From an uncultured Eubacteriales bacterium (GTDB taxonomy: Bacteria > Bacillota > Clostridia > Oscillospirales > CAG-382), in contig URVJ01000014.1 of NCBI GenBank assembly GCA_900551295.1, positions 5,784 through 69,783 of the forward strand: a DNA stretch of 64,000 nt, written 5' to 3'. Shown piece by piece: positions 54,157 to 63,432 of the stretch (the first letter of the stretch is position 1; each line of letters starts with the position of its first letter). Below the pieces are notes generated by a model that saw nothing but the letters and a program-made list of their open reading frames with translations, searched no databases and had not been told where the DNA came from. The translations under genes were made by a program, and so were the position numbers.

Positions 54157-54639
54157 ATGGCAATACTTAAAATCGTAACCGAAGAAGATCCGATACTGCG
54201 AAAAATAAGCAAGCCCGTCGATACCGTGACAGACAGGTTAAAGACGCTGCTTGACGATATGGCGGATACGCTTATTGATCAGAACGGCGTGGGACTTGCC
54301 GCCGTACAGGTCGGAATACTCAGAAGAATATATATAATAGACGCCGGCGCCGAAGAGGGCGAACACGAAATAATCGAGTTTATAAACCCCAAGATAATCA
54401 AGACCGAAGGCACTCAGAAAGACGTCGAAGGCTGCCTTTCCATTCCCGGTAAATACGGCATTACCGAAAGACCCATGACCGTGACCGTCGAGGCTCAGGA
54501 CAGAAACGGAAATAAATTTACCTATACCGGTTCCGAGCTTTTAGGAAGATGCCTCTGCCATGAATATGACCATCTTGACGGAATACTCTATACCGATAAG
54601 GCAATCAAAATGCTCGATAAAGACGAAATTGAGGAATGA
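54157..54639 (+). CDS. def: Peptide deformylase
   Basis: Removes the formyl group from nascent N-termini; metal hydrolase. 160 residues. The three motifs are GVGLAAVQVG (GxGLAAxQ), EGCLS and HEYDH (HExxH). The ribosome site is AGAGATG 8 bases before the ATG. It is followed 6 bases later by fmt, giving the pair that adds and removes formyl groups. Confidence 0.98.
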   Translation: MAILKIVTEEDPILRKISKPVDTVTDRLKTLLDDMADTLIDQNGVGLAAVQVGILRRIYIIDAGAEEGEHEIIEFINPKIIKTEGTQKDVEGCLSIPGKYGITERPMTVTVEAQDRNGNKFTYTGSELLGRCLCHEYDHLDGILYTDKAIKMLDKDEIEE

Positions 54640-54645
54640 TCTGAA

Positions 54646-55602
54646 ATGAAAATACTTTTTATGGGCACGCCGGACTTTGCAGCCGACTGCTTAAAGGAAC
54701 TGATAGAAGAAAACCGCGACGTCGCAGCCGTTATAACCCAGCCCGATAAGGCTATGGGACGCGGCATGAAAACGGGATATTCGGCGGTAAAAAAATATGC
54801 GCTTGAATGTGAAAAGCCTGTTTTTCAGCCCGAAACCTTAAAAGACGGCGCGATAAGCGAGCTGCTTAACGATATAAACCCCGACGTTATAGTTGTTGTC
54901 GCATACGGAAAAATACTTCCCGAATACGTGCTTAATTACCCGAAATACGGCTGTATAAACGTCCATGCGTCGCTGTTGCCGAAATACAGGGGCGCGGCAC
55001 CCGTGCAGAGAGTCGTAATGAACGGAGAAACCGAGACGGGCGTTACGACAATGCTTATGGATAAGGGACTTGATACGGGCGATATGCTGCTTTGCGCAAA
55101 GACGGATATAGGCATTGACGACGACGCGGGAAAGGTTTTCGGCGAACTTTCCGAAATGGGCGCGAAGATTTTGTGCGAAACGCTTGACGGACTTGAAAAC
55201 GGCAGTATCAAGCCCAAAAAGCAGGACGAAAGCCTTGCGACGTATGCAAATAAGATTTCAAACGAAGAATGTGCGATAGATTTTAATATGCCGGTGAAAA
55301 ACGTGCATGATAAGATAAGGGGACTCAATCCTTTTCCCGGCGCGTTCTGCTATCATAACGGAAAAGTGCTTAAACTTTGCTTCTGCACGGTGTTTGACGA
55401 AAAGGTAGACTTTGATATTTCAAAGGCAGTGCCGGGAGAGGTTGTCGAGGCGTCAAAACGCGGCGTTTTCGTAAAGTGCGCGGACGGACTTCTGTGCCTC
55501 GAAAGAATGAAACCCGAGGGAAAGGGCGTTATGAGCAGCGCCGATATGGTAAACGGCAGAAAAATTTCAGCCGGAGATGTTCTCACACCCGAAAAAGAGT
55601 AA
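54646..55602 (+). CDS. fmt: Methionyl-tRNA formyltransferase
   Basis: Formylates initiator Met-tRNA using 10-formyl-tetrahydrofolate. 318 residues, standard. N-terminal MKILFMGTPDFAADCLKELI, the formyl-folate site INVHASLLPKYRGAAPVQ, and DKGLDTGDMLL are clear. A C-terminal OB-like domain follows. The stop is 26 bases before the next gene. Confidence 0.98.
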   Translation: MKILFMGTPDFAADCLKELIEENRDVAAVITQPDKAMGRGMKTGYSAVKKYALECEKPVFQPETLKDGAISELLNDINPDVIVVVAYGKILPEYVLNYPKYGCINVHASLLPKYRGAAPVQRVVMNGETETGVTTMLMDKGLDTGDMLLCAKTDIGIDDDAGKVFGELSEMGAKILCETLDGLENGSIKPKKQDESLATYANKISNEECAIDFNMPVKNVHDKIRGLNPFPGAFCYHNGKVLKLCFCTVFDEKVDFDISKAVPGEVVEASKRGVFVKCADGLLCLERMKPEGKGVMSSADMVNGRKISAGDVLTPEKE

Positions 55603-55628
55603 ATGCTTGTTTTGTAAAGGAGAAAATT

Positions 55629-56342
55629 ATGCCTTATTTCTATTATTCGCCCGATTCTTTTTCGACATATGTGTTTCTTGTGCTTCCTGCGGTTATCTTT
55701 GCCTTGTGGGCAAGCACAAACGTAAACATGACGTTTAAAAAATATGCGAAGGTGAAAGCTCAGTGCGGCTGGACGGGAGAAATGGCGGCAAGGCGTATCT
55801 TAGACGCAAACGGTCTGAGAGACGTGCGTATAGAGCATATTTCCGGAAACCTTACCGACCATTACGATCCGAGAACAAACGTCATAAGACTGTCTGACTC
55901 GGTGTATTCAAATAACAGCGCCGCCGCGATAGGAGTTGCCGCACATGAGGCGGGACACGCAGTTCAGTACGCCGTAAACTACGCACCCATACACATAAGA
56001 GCCGCAATAATACCCGTGTGCAATATAGGTTCAAACCTTGCAATGCCGCTTGTAATACTCGGACTTCTGCTAGGTTCGTACGGACTTGCAAATATAGGAG
56101 TTCTCGCTTTCGGACTTGCAACGCTGTTCCAGCTTGTGACGCTGCCTGTTGAGTTCAATGCGAGCGCACGTGCAATGAAAGCGCTGAGCGAAAGCGGATA
56201 TATGACCGACACCGACCTTAAAGCGTCGAGAAAGGTGCTGACGGCTGCGGCTTTGACATATGTTGCGGCACTTGCCGTATCTCTTGCAAACCTGCTTCGC
56301 CTGTTTATACTAGTAAACGGCTCAAACCGCAGGGACAGGTAA
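55629..56342 (+). CDS. Membrane zinc metallopeptidase, YugP-like
   Basis: 237 residues from the ATG at 55629, with AAAGGAG 7 bases upstream; the open frame extends back into fmt but that is not coding. It is an integral membrane protein: an N-terminal helix (TYVFLVLPAVIFALWAST), then the zinc motif HEAGH in IGVAAHEAGHAVQYAVNYAP, two more helices in the middle (PLVILGLLLGSYGLANIGVL), and a C-terminal helix (VAALAVSLANLLRLFILVN). A further glutamate for zinc may be in PVEFNASARA. The family (neutral zinc peptidase type 2) has no well-defined substrate. Its place between fmt and rsmB is common in Clostridia. Confidence 0.93.
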   Translation: MPYFYYSPDSFSTYVFLVLPAVIFALWASTNVNMTFKKYAKVKAQCGWTGEMAARRILDANGLRDVRIEHISGNLTDHYDPRTNVIRLSDSVYSNNSAAAIGVAAHEAGHAVQYAVNYAPIHIRAAIIPVCNIGSNLAMPLVILGLLLGSYGLANIGVLAFGLATLFQLVTLPVEFNASARAMKALSESGYMTDTDLKASRKVLTAAALTYVAALAVSLANLLRLFILVNGSNRRDR

Positions 56343-56348
56343 GTAAAG

Positions 56349-57674
56349 TTGAATAACGCAACACCGAGAAGCGCGGCGGTTCTTTCGCTCAACGCTTCGT
56401 TAAAAAACGGAAAATTTGTAAATCTGGAGCTTGACTCCGCAATAAAAAAATACGGCTTTGAGGATAAGGATAAAACTTTTTTCACGAGGCTGCTGTACGG
56501 CACGGTCGAGAAAAAGCTTACTCTTGAATATATTGTACAAAAGCTGTCGAGTACGCCGGTTTCAAAAATTCAGCCGCTTGTTATGTGTATACTCGAAACG
56601 GGACTTTATCAGATTTTTTATATGGACAGAGTTCCCGACAGCGCGGCGTGCAACGAATCCACAGAGCTTGTAAAACAGCTCTGCCCCAAAGCATATGCCG
56701 GATTTGTCAATGCGCTGCTCAGAAACGCGGCGAGAAACAAGGACGAAATTCTTGGGGAAATTGAAAATCTGCCCGGCACTTTCGGACTGTCGGTAAGGTA
56801 CAGCGTTCCCGAATGGACGGTAAAGCTGTGGCAGAAAGATTACGGCTGTGCCGAAAAGATACTTGACGCGCTGTGTACGGAGGTTCCGCATCTTACGCTC
56901 AGAGTAAATACCATGAAGATAAGTGCAGATGAGCTTTGCACGCATTTTGATAAATCGCTCAGGGCAGCCGTCACGTCCCAAAGCAATATAACGGTTTCGT
57001 CCTCGGCGAGCGTTAAAGAACTGTACGGATATAACGAAGGTCTTTTCTTTGTTCAGGATACGGCGTCAACGCTTGTTTCCTCGCTTATAAACAGGGACGT
57101 TTTCAAAACGCAGAAACCGATTATTGCCGATACCTGTTCGTGTCCGGGAGGAAAATCCTTTTCGGCGGCGATAAACCTCGCAGACGAGTGCGAAATACAT
57201 TCCTACGATCTTCACGCAAACAGATTAAAGCTTGTGTCGGACGGCGCAAAAAGGCTCGGACTTAAAAGCATATCGGTAAAGGCAGCCGACGGAAGAACGG
57301 GAGATCCGGAGCTTTTCGGAAAAGCCGACGCAGCGATCTGCGACGTCCCCTGCTCGGGACTCGGAGTAATTGCAAAAAAGCCGGATATACGCTATAAAGA
57401 CCTTTCCGATATAGAAAGACTGCCTGAAGTTCAGCTTGCAATACTCAAAACCTCGGCAAATTACGTAAAACGCGGCGGATTTATTGTTTATTCCACCTGT
57501 ACGCTGCGCAATGCCGAAAATAATGACGTTGTAAATGCGTTTCTTTCGGAAAACGGAGATTTTGAACTTTGTCCGACGGGACTTCCGGGAGATAAGGACG
57601 GAATGTGTACATTTCTGCCGCATAAAACGCACACAGACGGATTTTTTGCGGCAAAGCTTGTAAAAAAGGCGTGA
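56349..57674 (+). CDS. rsmB: 16S rRNA m5C967 methyltransferase
   Basis: 441 residues, TTG start. N-terminal NusB-like RNA-binding domain (about 1-140: FTRLLYGTVEKKLTLEYIVQ), then the SAM-dependent methyltransferase. It has ADTCSCPGGKSFSAAINLAD, where the usual DxCAAPGGK is written DTCSCPGGK. The two catalytic cysteines lie in CDVPCSGLGVIAKKPDI and VYSTCTLRNAENNDV. The ribosome site is weak (ACAGG), so coupling to the peptidase gene 6 bases upstream is likely. Confidence 0.96.
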   Translation: MNNATPRSAAVLSLNASLKNGKFVNLELDSAIKKYGFEDKDKTFFTRLLYGTVEKKLTLEYIVQKLSSTPVSKIQPLVMCILETGLYQIFYMDRVPDSAACNESTELVKQLCPKAYAGFVNALLRNAARNKDEILGEIENLPGTFGLSVRYSVPEWTVKLWQKDYGCAEKILDALCTEVPHLTLRVNTMKISADELCTHFDKSLRAAVTSQSNITVSSSASVKELYGYNEGLFFVQDTASTLVSSLINRDVFKTQKPIIADTCSCPGGKSFSAAINLADECEIHSYDLHANRLKLVSDGAKRLGLKSISVKAADGRTGDPELFGKADAAICDVPCSGLGVIAKKPDIRYKDLSDIERLPEVQLAILKTSANYVKRGGFIVYSTCTLRNAENNDVVNAFLSENGDFELCPTGLPGDKDGMCTFLPHKTHTDGFFAAKLVKKA

Positions 57675-57728
57675 ATTCGCCGAAATAACCGCACATAAAA
57701 GCGCTTAAATTTTAAAAGGGTGACATTT

Positions 57729-58775
57729 TTGGACAAAAAAGACATATCGAGCCTGCTTCCCGAGGAGCTTTGCGAATATCTGTCGGCTCTTTCGGAGAGT
57801 ACCGGCGTGAAAATAGAAAAATACCGCGCGTCGCAGATATTTTCGTGGCTTGTAAAGGGCGCGGCGGATTTTTCAGAAATGGGAAATATCCCGAAAAATA
57901 TAAAAGCCGTACTGGAGGAAAACGCATATATTACTCTGCCTCAGATACAGACAAAGCTTGTTTCCAAAATTGACGGAACGGTAAAATATCTGTTCAGACT
58001 TCACGACGGAGAGTGTATAGAGAGCGTGTTTATGAGATACGAACACGGAAATACGCTTTGCATTTCTTCACAGGCAGGCTGCCGTATGGGCTGTACCTTC
58101 TGCGCGTCGACCCTGAACGGACTTTCGCGAAATCTTCTTCCGTCCGAGATGACGGGACAGGTAATAGCCGCGCAGAAAGACCTCGGCGAAAAGGTTTCCA
58201 ATATCGTAATGATGGGAATAGGCGAGCCGCTTGACAATTACGATAACGTTAAAAAATTTCTGACGCTTGTAAACTGTCCCGACGGACTTAATATAGGACT
58301 GCGCCACATTTCTCTTTCGACCTGCGGACTGTGCGATAAGATACGCGCGCTTGCCGACGAAAAACTTCAGATAACGCTGTCGGTCTCTCTCCATGCAAGC
58401 GACTCCGAAACGCGTAAAATGCTTATGCCCGTAGCAAGAAAGTTTGAGCTTGACGAGCTTATGGACGCCTGCCGTTATTACATAAGCAAGACAGGACGCA
58501 GAATTTCGTTTGAATATTCCATGATACACGGCAAAAACGATACTCCGGAATGTGCGGAAAATTTAAAAAAACTGCTTTCGGGAATGCTGTGCCATGTAAA
58601 TCTTATACCGCTTAACGACGTAAAGGAAAGAAACTATACCAGAAGTTCGAGAGAGGCAATACAGAGGTTTTCAAAAATACTTGAGGACGGACATATAACC
58701 GTTACCGTAAGACGAAAGCTCGGCTCAGACATAAACGCCTCCTGCGGACAGCTCAGGGCAGGAAACGCGAAGTAA
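57729..58775 (+). CDS. rlmN: 23S rRNA A2503 / tRNA A37 methyltransferase
   Basis: Radical-SAM enzyme that methylates C2 of A2503 in 23S rRNA. 348 residues from TTG at 57729 (AAAGGG 8 bases upstream); GTG at 57720 touches the site. The iron-sulfur cysteines are in GCRMGCTFCAST (C-x3-C-x2-C). The SAM block NIVMMGIGEPLDNYDNVKKF and LSTCGLCDKIRALAD follow. The catalytic cysteine near the end is in INASCGQL. Its position between rsmB and stp is the standard one. Confidence 0.97.
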   Translation: MDKKDISSLLPEELCEYLSALSESTGVKIEKYRASQIFSWLVKGAADFSEMGNIPKNIKAVLEENAYITLPQIQTKLVSKIDGTVKYLFRLHDGECIESVFMRYEHGNTLCISSQAGCRMGCTFCASTLNGLSRNLLPSEMTGQVIAAQKDLGEKVSNIVMMGIGEPLDNYDNVKKFLTLVNCPDGLNIGLRHISLSTCGLCDKIRALADEKLQITLSVSLHASDSETRKMLMPVARKFELDELMDACRYYISKTGRRISFEYSMIHGKNDTPECAENLKKLLSGMLCHVNLIPLNDVKERNYTRSSREAIQRFSKILEDGHITVTVRRKLGSDINASCGQLRAGNAK

Positions 58776-58805
58776 CCTTTTTTGCATGGGAGTGAAAATA
58801 AAAAC

Positions 58806-59585
58806 ATGACATCTTTTTTCGGAATGACCGACATCGGACTTAAAAGACAGACAAACCAGGACAGCTTTTATGCAGGCTACATAACTCCCGACGTGCTGCT
58901 GTGCGCGGTGTGCGACGGTATGGGCGGCGCAAACGGAGGCTCTGTCGCAAGCAGACTTGCCGCCGAAGAATTTTCACAAAGCGTAAAAGACAGTCTTGAA
59001 AAGAATCCAGACGCGGACGCGCTTGCCGTAATGTCCCATGCCGTGAATAAAGCAAATATGGCGGTTTATGAAAAGTCGCTTTCGGATAAAGAGCTGTCGG
59101 GAATGGGTACAACGCTTGTGAGCGCTTTGTTTGACGGACAAAAGGTGTACTTTGCAAGCGTAGGCGACAGCAGAATATACATAATCAAAAACGGCACGCT
59201 CTATCAGCTTTCCCATGACCACTCGTATGTGCAGACGCTTGTTGACAGCGGACAGATAACCGAGAGCGAGGCGCGCGTTCACCCCAACAGAAACATAATA
59301 ACAAAGGCTGTCGGTATTACGGGAGAACTTGAATGCGATCTTTTCGTTATGGACAGAGAAAATATGGACGGGGTTCTGCTGTGCAGCGACGGACTCTGTG
59401 GATATGTGGAGGAACAGAGCTTGAACGAAGTGCTGAAAGATCACCCCGAACCCGAAGAGCTTGTCGTAAAATACGTGGATATGGCTCTCGACGAGGGCGG
59501 AGCAGACAATATAACCGTGGTTGCGGTAAGACTCGGAAAAGATACGGATAATAAAGATATAAGTGCGGAAAGGACGGTACGCTGA
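58806..59585 (+). CDS. stp: PP2C-type Ser/Thr protein phosphatase
   Basis: 259 residues from the ATG at 58806 (GGGAG about 13 bases upstream; an earlier TTG in frame has no site). It is the partner phosphatase of the PASTA kinase. PP2C metal-binding blocks: FGMTDIGLKRQTNQDSF, CDGMGGANGGSVASRLAAEE, GMGTTLVSALF, ASVGDSRIYII, LCSDGLCGYVEE and GGADNITVVAVRL. The stop overlaps the kinase start (TGATG). Confidence 0.96.
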   Translation: MTSFFGMTDIGLKRQTNQDSFYAGYITPDVLLCAVCDGMGGANGGSVASRLAAEEFSQSVKDSLEKNPDADALAVMSHAVNKANMAVYEKSLSDKELSGMGTTLVSALFDGQKVYFASVGDSRIYIIKNGTLYQLSHDHSYVQTLVDSGQITESEARVHPNRNIITKAVGITGELECDLFVMDRENMDGVLLCSDGLCGYVEEQSLNEVLKDHPEPEELVVKYVDMALDEGGADNITVVAVRLGKDTDNKDISAERTVR

Positions 59586-61648
59586 TGGATAATTCATTTG
59601 AAAAGCTCATTAACAGAGTTCTCGACGGACGTTACAGAATAGAAAACGTGCTCGGCATAGGAGGCATGGCATACGTGCTCAAAGCCACCGATATGCAGAA
59701 CGGAAACCGCACGGTTGCGATAAAGATACTCAACGACGAATGCAACAGCGACGAAAGAGCCGTAAAGCGTTTTGTCAATGAGTCCGAGGCGGTATCAATG
59801 ATCTCCGCGCCCAATATCGTAAAGATATACGACGTTGCGATTTCAGATACGCTTAAATATATCGTAATGGAGTATATCGACGGCATAACCTTAAAAGATT
59901 ATATAGATAAAGTCGGCGCACTCGGCTGGAAAGAGGCTGTGCATTACGTAAAGCAGATACTTTCCGGACTTTCCGCGGCTCACGAAAAGGGAATAATACA
60001 CCGCGACGTAAAGCCGCAGAACGTTATGCTCTTAAAGGACGGACACGTTAAGGTCACGGATTTCGGCATAGCGAAAATGCCTACCTCCGAGCCTATTACA
60101 ATGACCGATAAGGCAATCGGCACGGTGAATTATATAAGCCCGGAGCAGGCAAGCGGAGGAAAAGTTGATTTCAAGTCCGATCTGTATTCCGTCGGCGTAA
60201 TGCTTTATGAAATGGTTACGGGCAGACTGCCGTTTACCGCGGACAGCCCGGTTGCCGTCGCCATGATGCAGGTCTCAAACGAGCCTGTCGCACCGAGAGA
60301 GATTAATCCCAGCATACCCATAGGTCTTGAGCAGATAATACTCAAAGCCATGTGCAAAGATCCGGACGGACGCTTTACCAGCGCAAACGCCATGATAAAG
60401 GCTTTGGATTATTTCGTAAAGAACCCGACCGTTGTTTTCGCACAGCCCGATAACGCGTCGCAGGGTGCAAAGAATAAGCCTATCGACGTTATTCCGGGAA
60501 CGGACGACGGCAAGAATAAAAAGGATAAGAAAAAATCAAAGCCGATGTACCCGGTAATACTCGGTATAACGCTTGCGTTTTTTATTGTAGCGATAGGAAC
60601 GCTTGTTTATCTTCTTGCAAACCGCGACGTTTTCGGTTCCGAGGGCTTTTCGGGAATAGATAAGTTTTTGGGAATAGAAAACAATAACAGCGACGATAAA
60701 AAGATGACGGTCGAATCCTTTATAGACCGCACATATGACGAAAACCTTGAAGCGGAACTTAAAGAAAAGGGTTATTCCGTCGCAAAGATAAATTACGTAA
60801 GAAACGAGCTTAAACCCGAAAGCTGCATAATAAATCAGGATCCCGAACCGGGTTCGATAAGGATAAAACCGGCACAAGGCAAGACGCTTGAGCTTACGCT
60901 TTACGTCAATATGGGCGCGGTTGAAACAAAAATGCCCGACTGTGTGCTTACCGACGGAGATACCGCAGTAAGATACCTTACGAACGAGTTTAATTCCGTG
61001 CTTATTGACAGCTATGACGGCTCTAATATAACTACCGAAAAAAAGAGCAGCGATACCGTTCCCAAGGGCTTTGTAATCGAAACCGATCCCGCACCCGGAA
61101 CAAAGATCACCGTTACAAACGACATTAAAATAAAGCTGTATGTAAGTACGGGTCCCGAAAAGAAGAACGCAATCATGCCGCAGATTGTCGGAAAGACTCT
61201 CGACGAGGCAAGACGGCTTCTCGATGAAAGCGGACTTTCATTCGGCAATACCGTAAACGTTGACAACGACGAATATCCGGCAGGCTACGTCGTAAAGGCA
61301 AGCGTTGCTGCGGGAGAAGAAGTTGAGGCAGGTACTACGGCTGTTGACGTGTGGGTAAGCAGAGGACAGAGTAATTCGGGCAGCCATAATAATACGCCGT
61401 CCGACACTTCGGGCGCTCACAATAAAAACGATAATACCCAGACCGGCACAAATACGGGTACGTCCCATGTTTCCGGCAATAACGGAGAAAATTCCGGCAC
61501 GCAGACGCCCGATAATTCCGAAACAAACGCCGGTAATAATTCCGGAAATACTTCTGAAAATCAGAACGGCGAATCCTCCGAGAACACTTCGGACGGAGGA
61601 CTGGACGCGCTTCTCGGTCTGAGAGGCGAAGAGGATAGCGCAGGCTGA
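59585..61648 (+). CDS. prkC: PASTA-domain Ser/Thr protein kinase
   Basis: 687 residues. The cytosolic kinase domain (about 10-275) has the glycine loop GIGGMAYVLKATD, the lysine in VAIKIL, HRDVKPQNVML, DFGIAK and GTVNYISPEQ. One membrane helix (about 320-342, VILGITLAFFIVAIGTLVYL) separates it from three extracellular PASTA repeats (about 375-445, 450-530, 530-600; endings LTLYVNMG, IKLYVSTG, VDVWVSRG). These sense muropeptides or lipid II. The last 85 residues are a low-complexity tail of N, S, T and G. It regulates growth and wall synthesis with the phosphatase before it. Confidence 0.97.
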   Translation: MDNSFEKLINRVLDGRYRIENVLGIGGMAYVLKATDMQNGNRTVAIKILNDECNSDERAVKRFVNESEAVSMISAPNIVKIYDVAISDTLKYIVMEYIDGITLKDYIDKVGALGWKEAVHYVKQILSGLSAAHEKGIIHRDVKPQNVMLLKDGHVKVTDFGIAKMPTSEPITMTDKAIGTVNYISPEQASGGKVDFKSDLYSVGVMLYEMVTGRLPFTADSPVAVAMMQVSNEPVAPREINPSIPIGLEQIILKAMCKDPDGRFTSANAMIKALDYFVKNPTVVFAQPDNASQGAKNKPIDVIPGTDDGKNKKDKKKSKPMYPVILGITLAFFIVAIGTLVYLLANRDVFGSEGFSGIDKFLGIENNNSDDKKMTVESFIDRTYDENLEAELKEKGYSVAKINYVRNELKPESCIINQDPEPGSIRIKPAQGKTLELTLYVNMGAVETKMPDCVLTDGDTAVRYLTNEFNSVLIDSYDGSNITTEKKSSDTVPKGFVIETDPAPGTKITVTNDIKIKLYVSTGPEKKNAIMPQIVGKTLDEARRLLDESGLSFGNTVNVDNDEYPAGYVVKASVAAGEEVEAGTTAVDVWVSRGQSNSGSHNNTPSDTSGAHNKNDNTQTGTNTGTSHVSGNNGENSGTQTPDNSETNAGNNSGNTSENQNGESSENTSDGGLDALLGLRGEEDSAG

Positions 61649-61650
61649 TA

Positions 61651-62571
61651 ATGGAGAATATGACACTTGAAGTCCGTGACGGACTTATAGTAAAAAGCGT
61701 CGGAGGACTGTACAGCGTAAGAACAGCCGACGGCAGCATTACCGAATGCCGCGCAAAGGGCAGTTTCAGAAAAAACGGCATGAATCCTCTTGCCGGCGAC
61801 AGGGTGTGCTTTGAAGTGCAGAAAGACGGCAGCGGATTTATAACGCGTATATACGACAGGAAAAATTCGCTTATACGCCCGGCTGCGGCGAATATAGATA
61901 TGATTGTTATCGTTGCGGCGTCGGCAGATCCGAATCCCGATATGTTTGTGCTGGATAAGCTTACGGCAGTGGCTGCGGTAAATAATATCGAGGTGCTGCT
62001 TGCCGCCAATAAAGACGATATAAAGAGCGCGGACGAACTTTGCGCAGTCTACTCGGCGGCAGGCTTTCAGACGGAGGCTGTTTGCACAAAAAAGCAAGAA
62101 TTGTACGCGCCTGCGTTTGAACGCATAAGAAATAAGCTCTGCGGAAAGATTACGTTTTTTACGGGTGCGTCCGGCGTCGGAAAATCAAGCCTTATAAATG
62201 TGCTGTTTCCGTCGCTTGAGCTGTCAACCGGCTCTTTAAGCAGAAAAATTCAGCGAGGAAAGCATACCACGCGCACAACCGAGCTTTTCTGCGTCGGAGA
62301 AAATACCTTTATCGGAGATACGCCGGGGTTCAGTATGCTTGACGTCGCGGGATTCGGCATGATAAATTCCGAAAGTCTGCTTGCGGCGTTTCCCGATATA
62401 GAAAAGTACGCGTTTGACTGTAAGTATACAAAGTGCACCCACGTCTGCGAGGACGGCTGCGGAGTGATGAAAGCGCTGAACGACGGAAAAATTCAGCCTT
62501 CAAGGCATGAAAGCTATAAAAGACTCTATGATGAACTTAAACAAATAAAACCGTGGGATAATAAGGAATAA
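61651..62571 (+). CDS. rsgA: Ribosome small subunit-dependent GTPase A
   Basis: 306 residues. Circularly permuted GTPase that assists late 30S assembly. OB fold first (GLIVKSVGGLYSVRTADGSI), then G4 NKDD, G1 GASGVGKSSL, G2 region TTRTTEL and G3 DTPGFS. The C-terminal zinc finger is in CKYTKCTHVCEDGC. It begins 2 bases after prkC stops. rpe and thiN, which often follow, are absent; a GNAT gene comes next. Confidence 0.97.
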   Translation: MENMTLEVRDGLIVKSVGGLYSVRTADGSITECRAKGSFRKNGMNPLAGDRVCFEVQKDGSGFITRIYDRKNSLIRPAAANIDMIVIVAASADPNPDMFVLDKLTAVAAVNNIEVLLAANKDDIKSADELCAVYSAAGFQTEAVCTKKQELYAPAFERIRNKLCGKITFFTGASGVGKSSLINVLFPSLELSTGSLSRKIQRGKHTTRTTELFCVGENTFIGDTPGFSMLDVAGFGMINSESLLAAFPDIEKYAFDCKYTKCTHVCEDGCGVMKALNDGKIQPSRHESYKRLYDELKQIKPWDNKE

Positions 62572-62575
62572 TATT

Positions 62576-63166
62576 TTGATAAGAAAAGCAAATTGTAAAA
62601 ATGACATCGAAAAGGCAGCGGAAATATACGAAAAGATAGAAAAACTCGAACTTGAGGGCGCGTATCATACGGGCTGGAAACTCGGAATTTATCCGACATA
62701 TCAGACGGCAGACGGCGCGTACTCGGCTGATGAGCTTTACGTTTTTGAAGATGAAAACGAAAATATTGCAGCCTCCGCGATAATCAATCATAAGTGCTCC
62801 GATTCCTATAAAGAAGGAAAGTGGAATATCAAGGCGGACGGAAATGAAATCCTTGTTCTGCATACGCTGTCGGTCGATCCCGACATAAAGGGTAAGGGTA
62901 TAGGAAAACAGTTTGTGGCATTTTATGAAGATATGGCAAGAAAACTGTCCTGTAAAACGCTGAGAATGGATACAAACCAAACGAATTCCGCGGCAAGAGC
63001 GCTTTATAAGAAACTCGGTTTTACGGAAGTCGGTATCGTTCCGTGCGAATTTAACGGCATTTCCGGCGTCAACCTCGTACTGCTTGAAAAAATACTTAAA
63101 AAACAAACAGCGTCCGCGCGCTTGCCGCACGGCAATTTCACGTTGCGGTTTTGCGGACAGCGTTAA
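62576..63166 (+). CDS. GNAT-family N-acetyltransferase
   Basis: 196 residues, TTG start with AAGGA 9 bases upstream, 4 bases after rsgA. The acetyl-CoA site is in LSVDPDIKGKGIGKQFVAFY, preceded by a beta strand with EILVLH. The C-terminal part has RMDTNQTNSAARALYKKLGF, where the asparagine and tyrosine are typical. The natural end looks like LVLLEKIL; the last 25 residues (KKQTASARLPHGNFTLRFCG and on) are unlike a GNAT and are coded by a GC-rich inverted-repeat sequence, possibly an inserted repeat. Substrate unknown. Confidence 0.9.
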   Translation: MIRKANCKNDIEKAAEIYEKIEKLELEGAYHTGWKLGIYPTYQTADGAYSADELYVFEDENENIAASAIINHKCSDSYKEGKWNIKADGNEILVLHTLSVDPDIKGKGIGKQFVAFYEDMARKLSCKTLRMDTNQTNSAARALYKKLGFTEVGIVPCEFNGISGVNLVLLEKILKKQTASARLPHGNFTLRFCGQR

Positions 63167-63188
63167 TTCACTGGCAAAAATAACATAG

Positions 63189-63217
63189 TTGCAAAAAAAG
63201 AAAATCTGTGCTAAAAT
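63189..63217 (+). promoter_or_regulatory. Promoter of the truncated parE-like gene
   Basis: TTGCAA (63189-63194), 17-base spacer, TAAAAT (63212-63217); 42 bases before the GTG at 63259. Spacer end resembles that of the gdhA promoter. Confidence 0.68.
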
Positions 63218-63258
63218 ATATTGTTACATAAAAAATCAAACTACCGGAGGAAAGAAAA

Positions 63259-63432
63259 GTGCCGAAAAAATCAGGCGAATACGGCGACCAGAGTATATCC
63301 GCACTGAAAGGCCCGGACAGAGTAAGAAAACGTCCCGGCGTAATATTCGGTTCGGACGGAATAGAGGGCTGCGAGCACTCGTTTTTTGAAATACTTTCAA
63401 GGGGAGAGGGATTTCTTCTGGTAATATATTAG
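63259..63432 (+). pseudogene. parE: Truncated ParE/GyrB-like N-terminus
   Basis: GTG start with GGAGG 8 bases upstream. The first 47 codons read like the N-terminus of a type IIA topoisomerase B subunit (YGDQSISALKGPDRVRKRPG, VIFGSDGIEGCEH, FFEILS). After codon 47 (63399) the reading changes to RGEGFLLVIY and stops. The normal continuation would be NSIDEAREG, with the ATP-binding asparagine. So the gene breaks at the point where the ATPase active site should begin. Codon use up to the break matches the rest of the window. A second start of the same gene follows at 63831. Confidence 0.85.
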
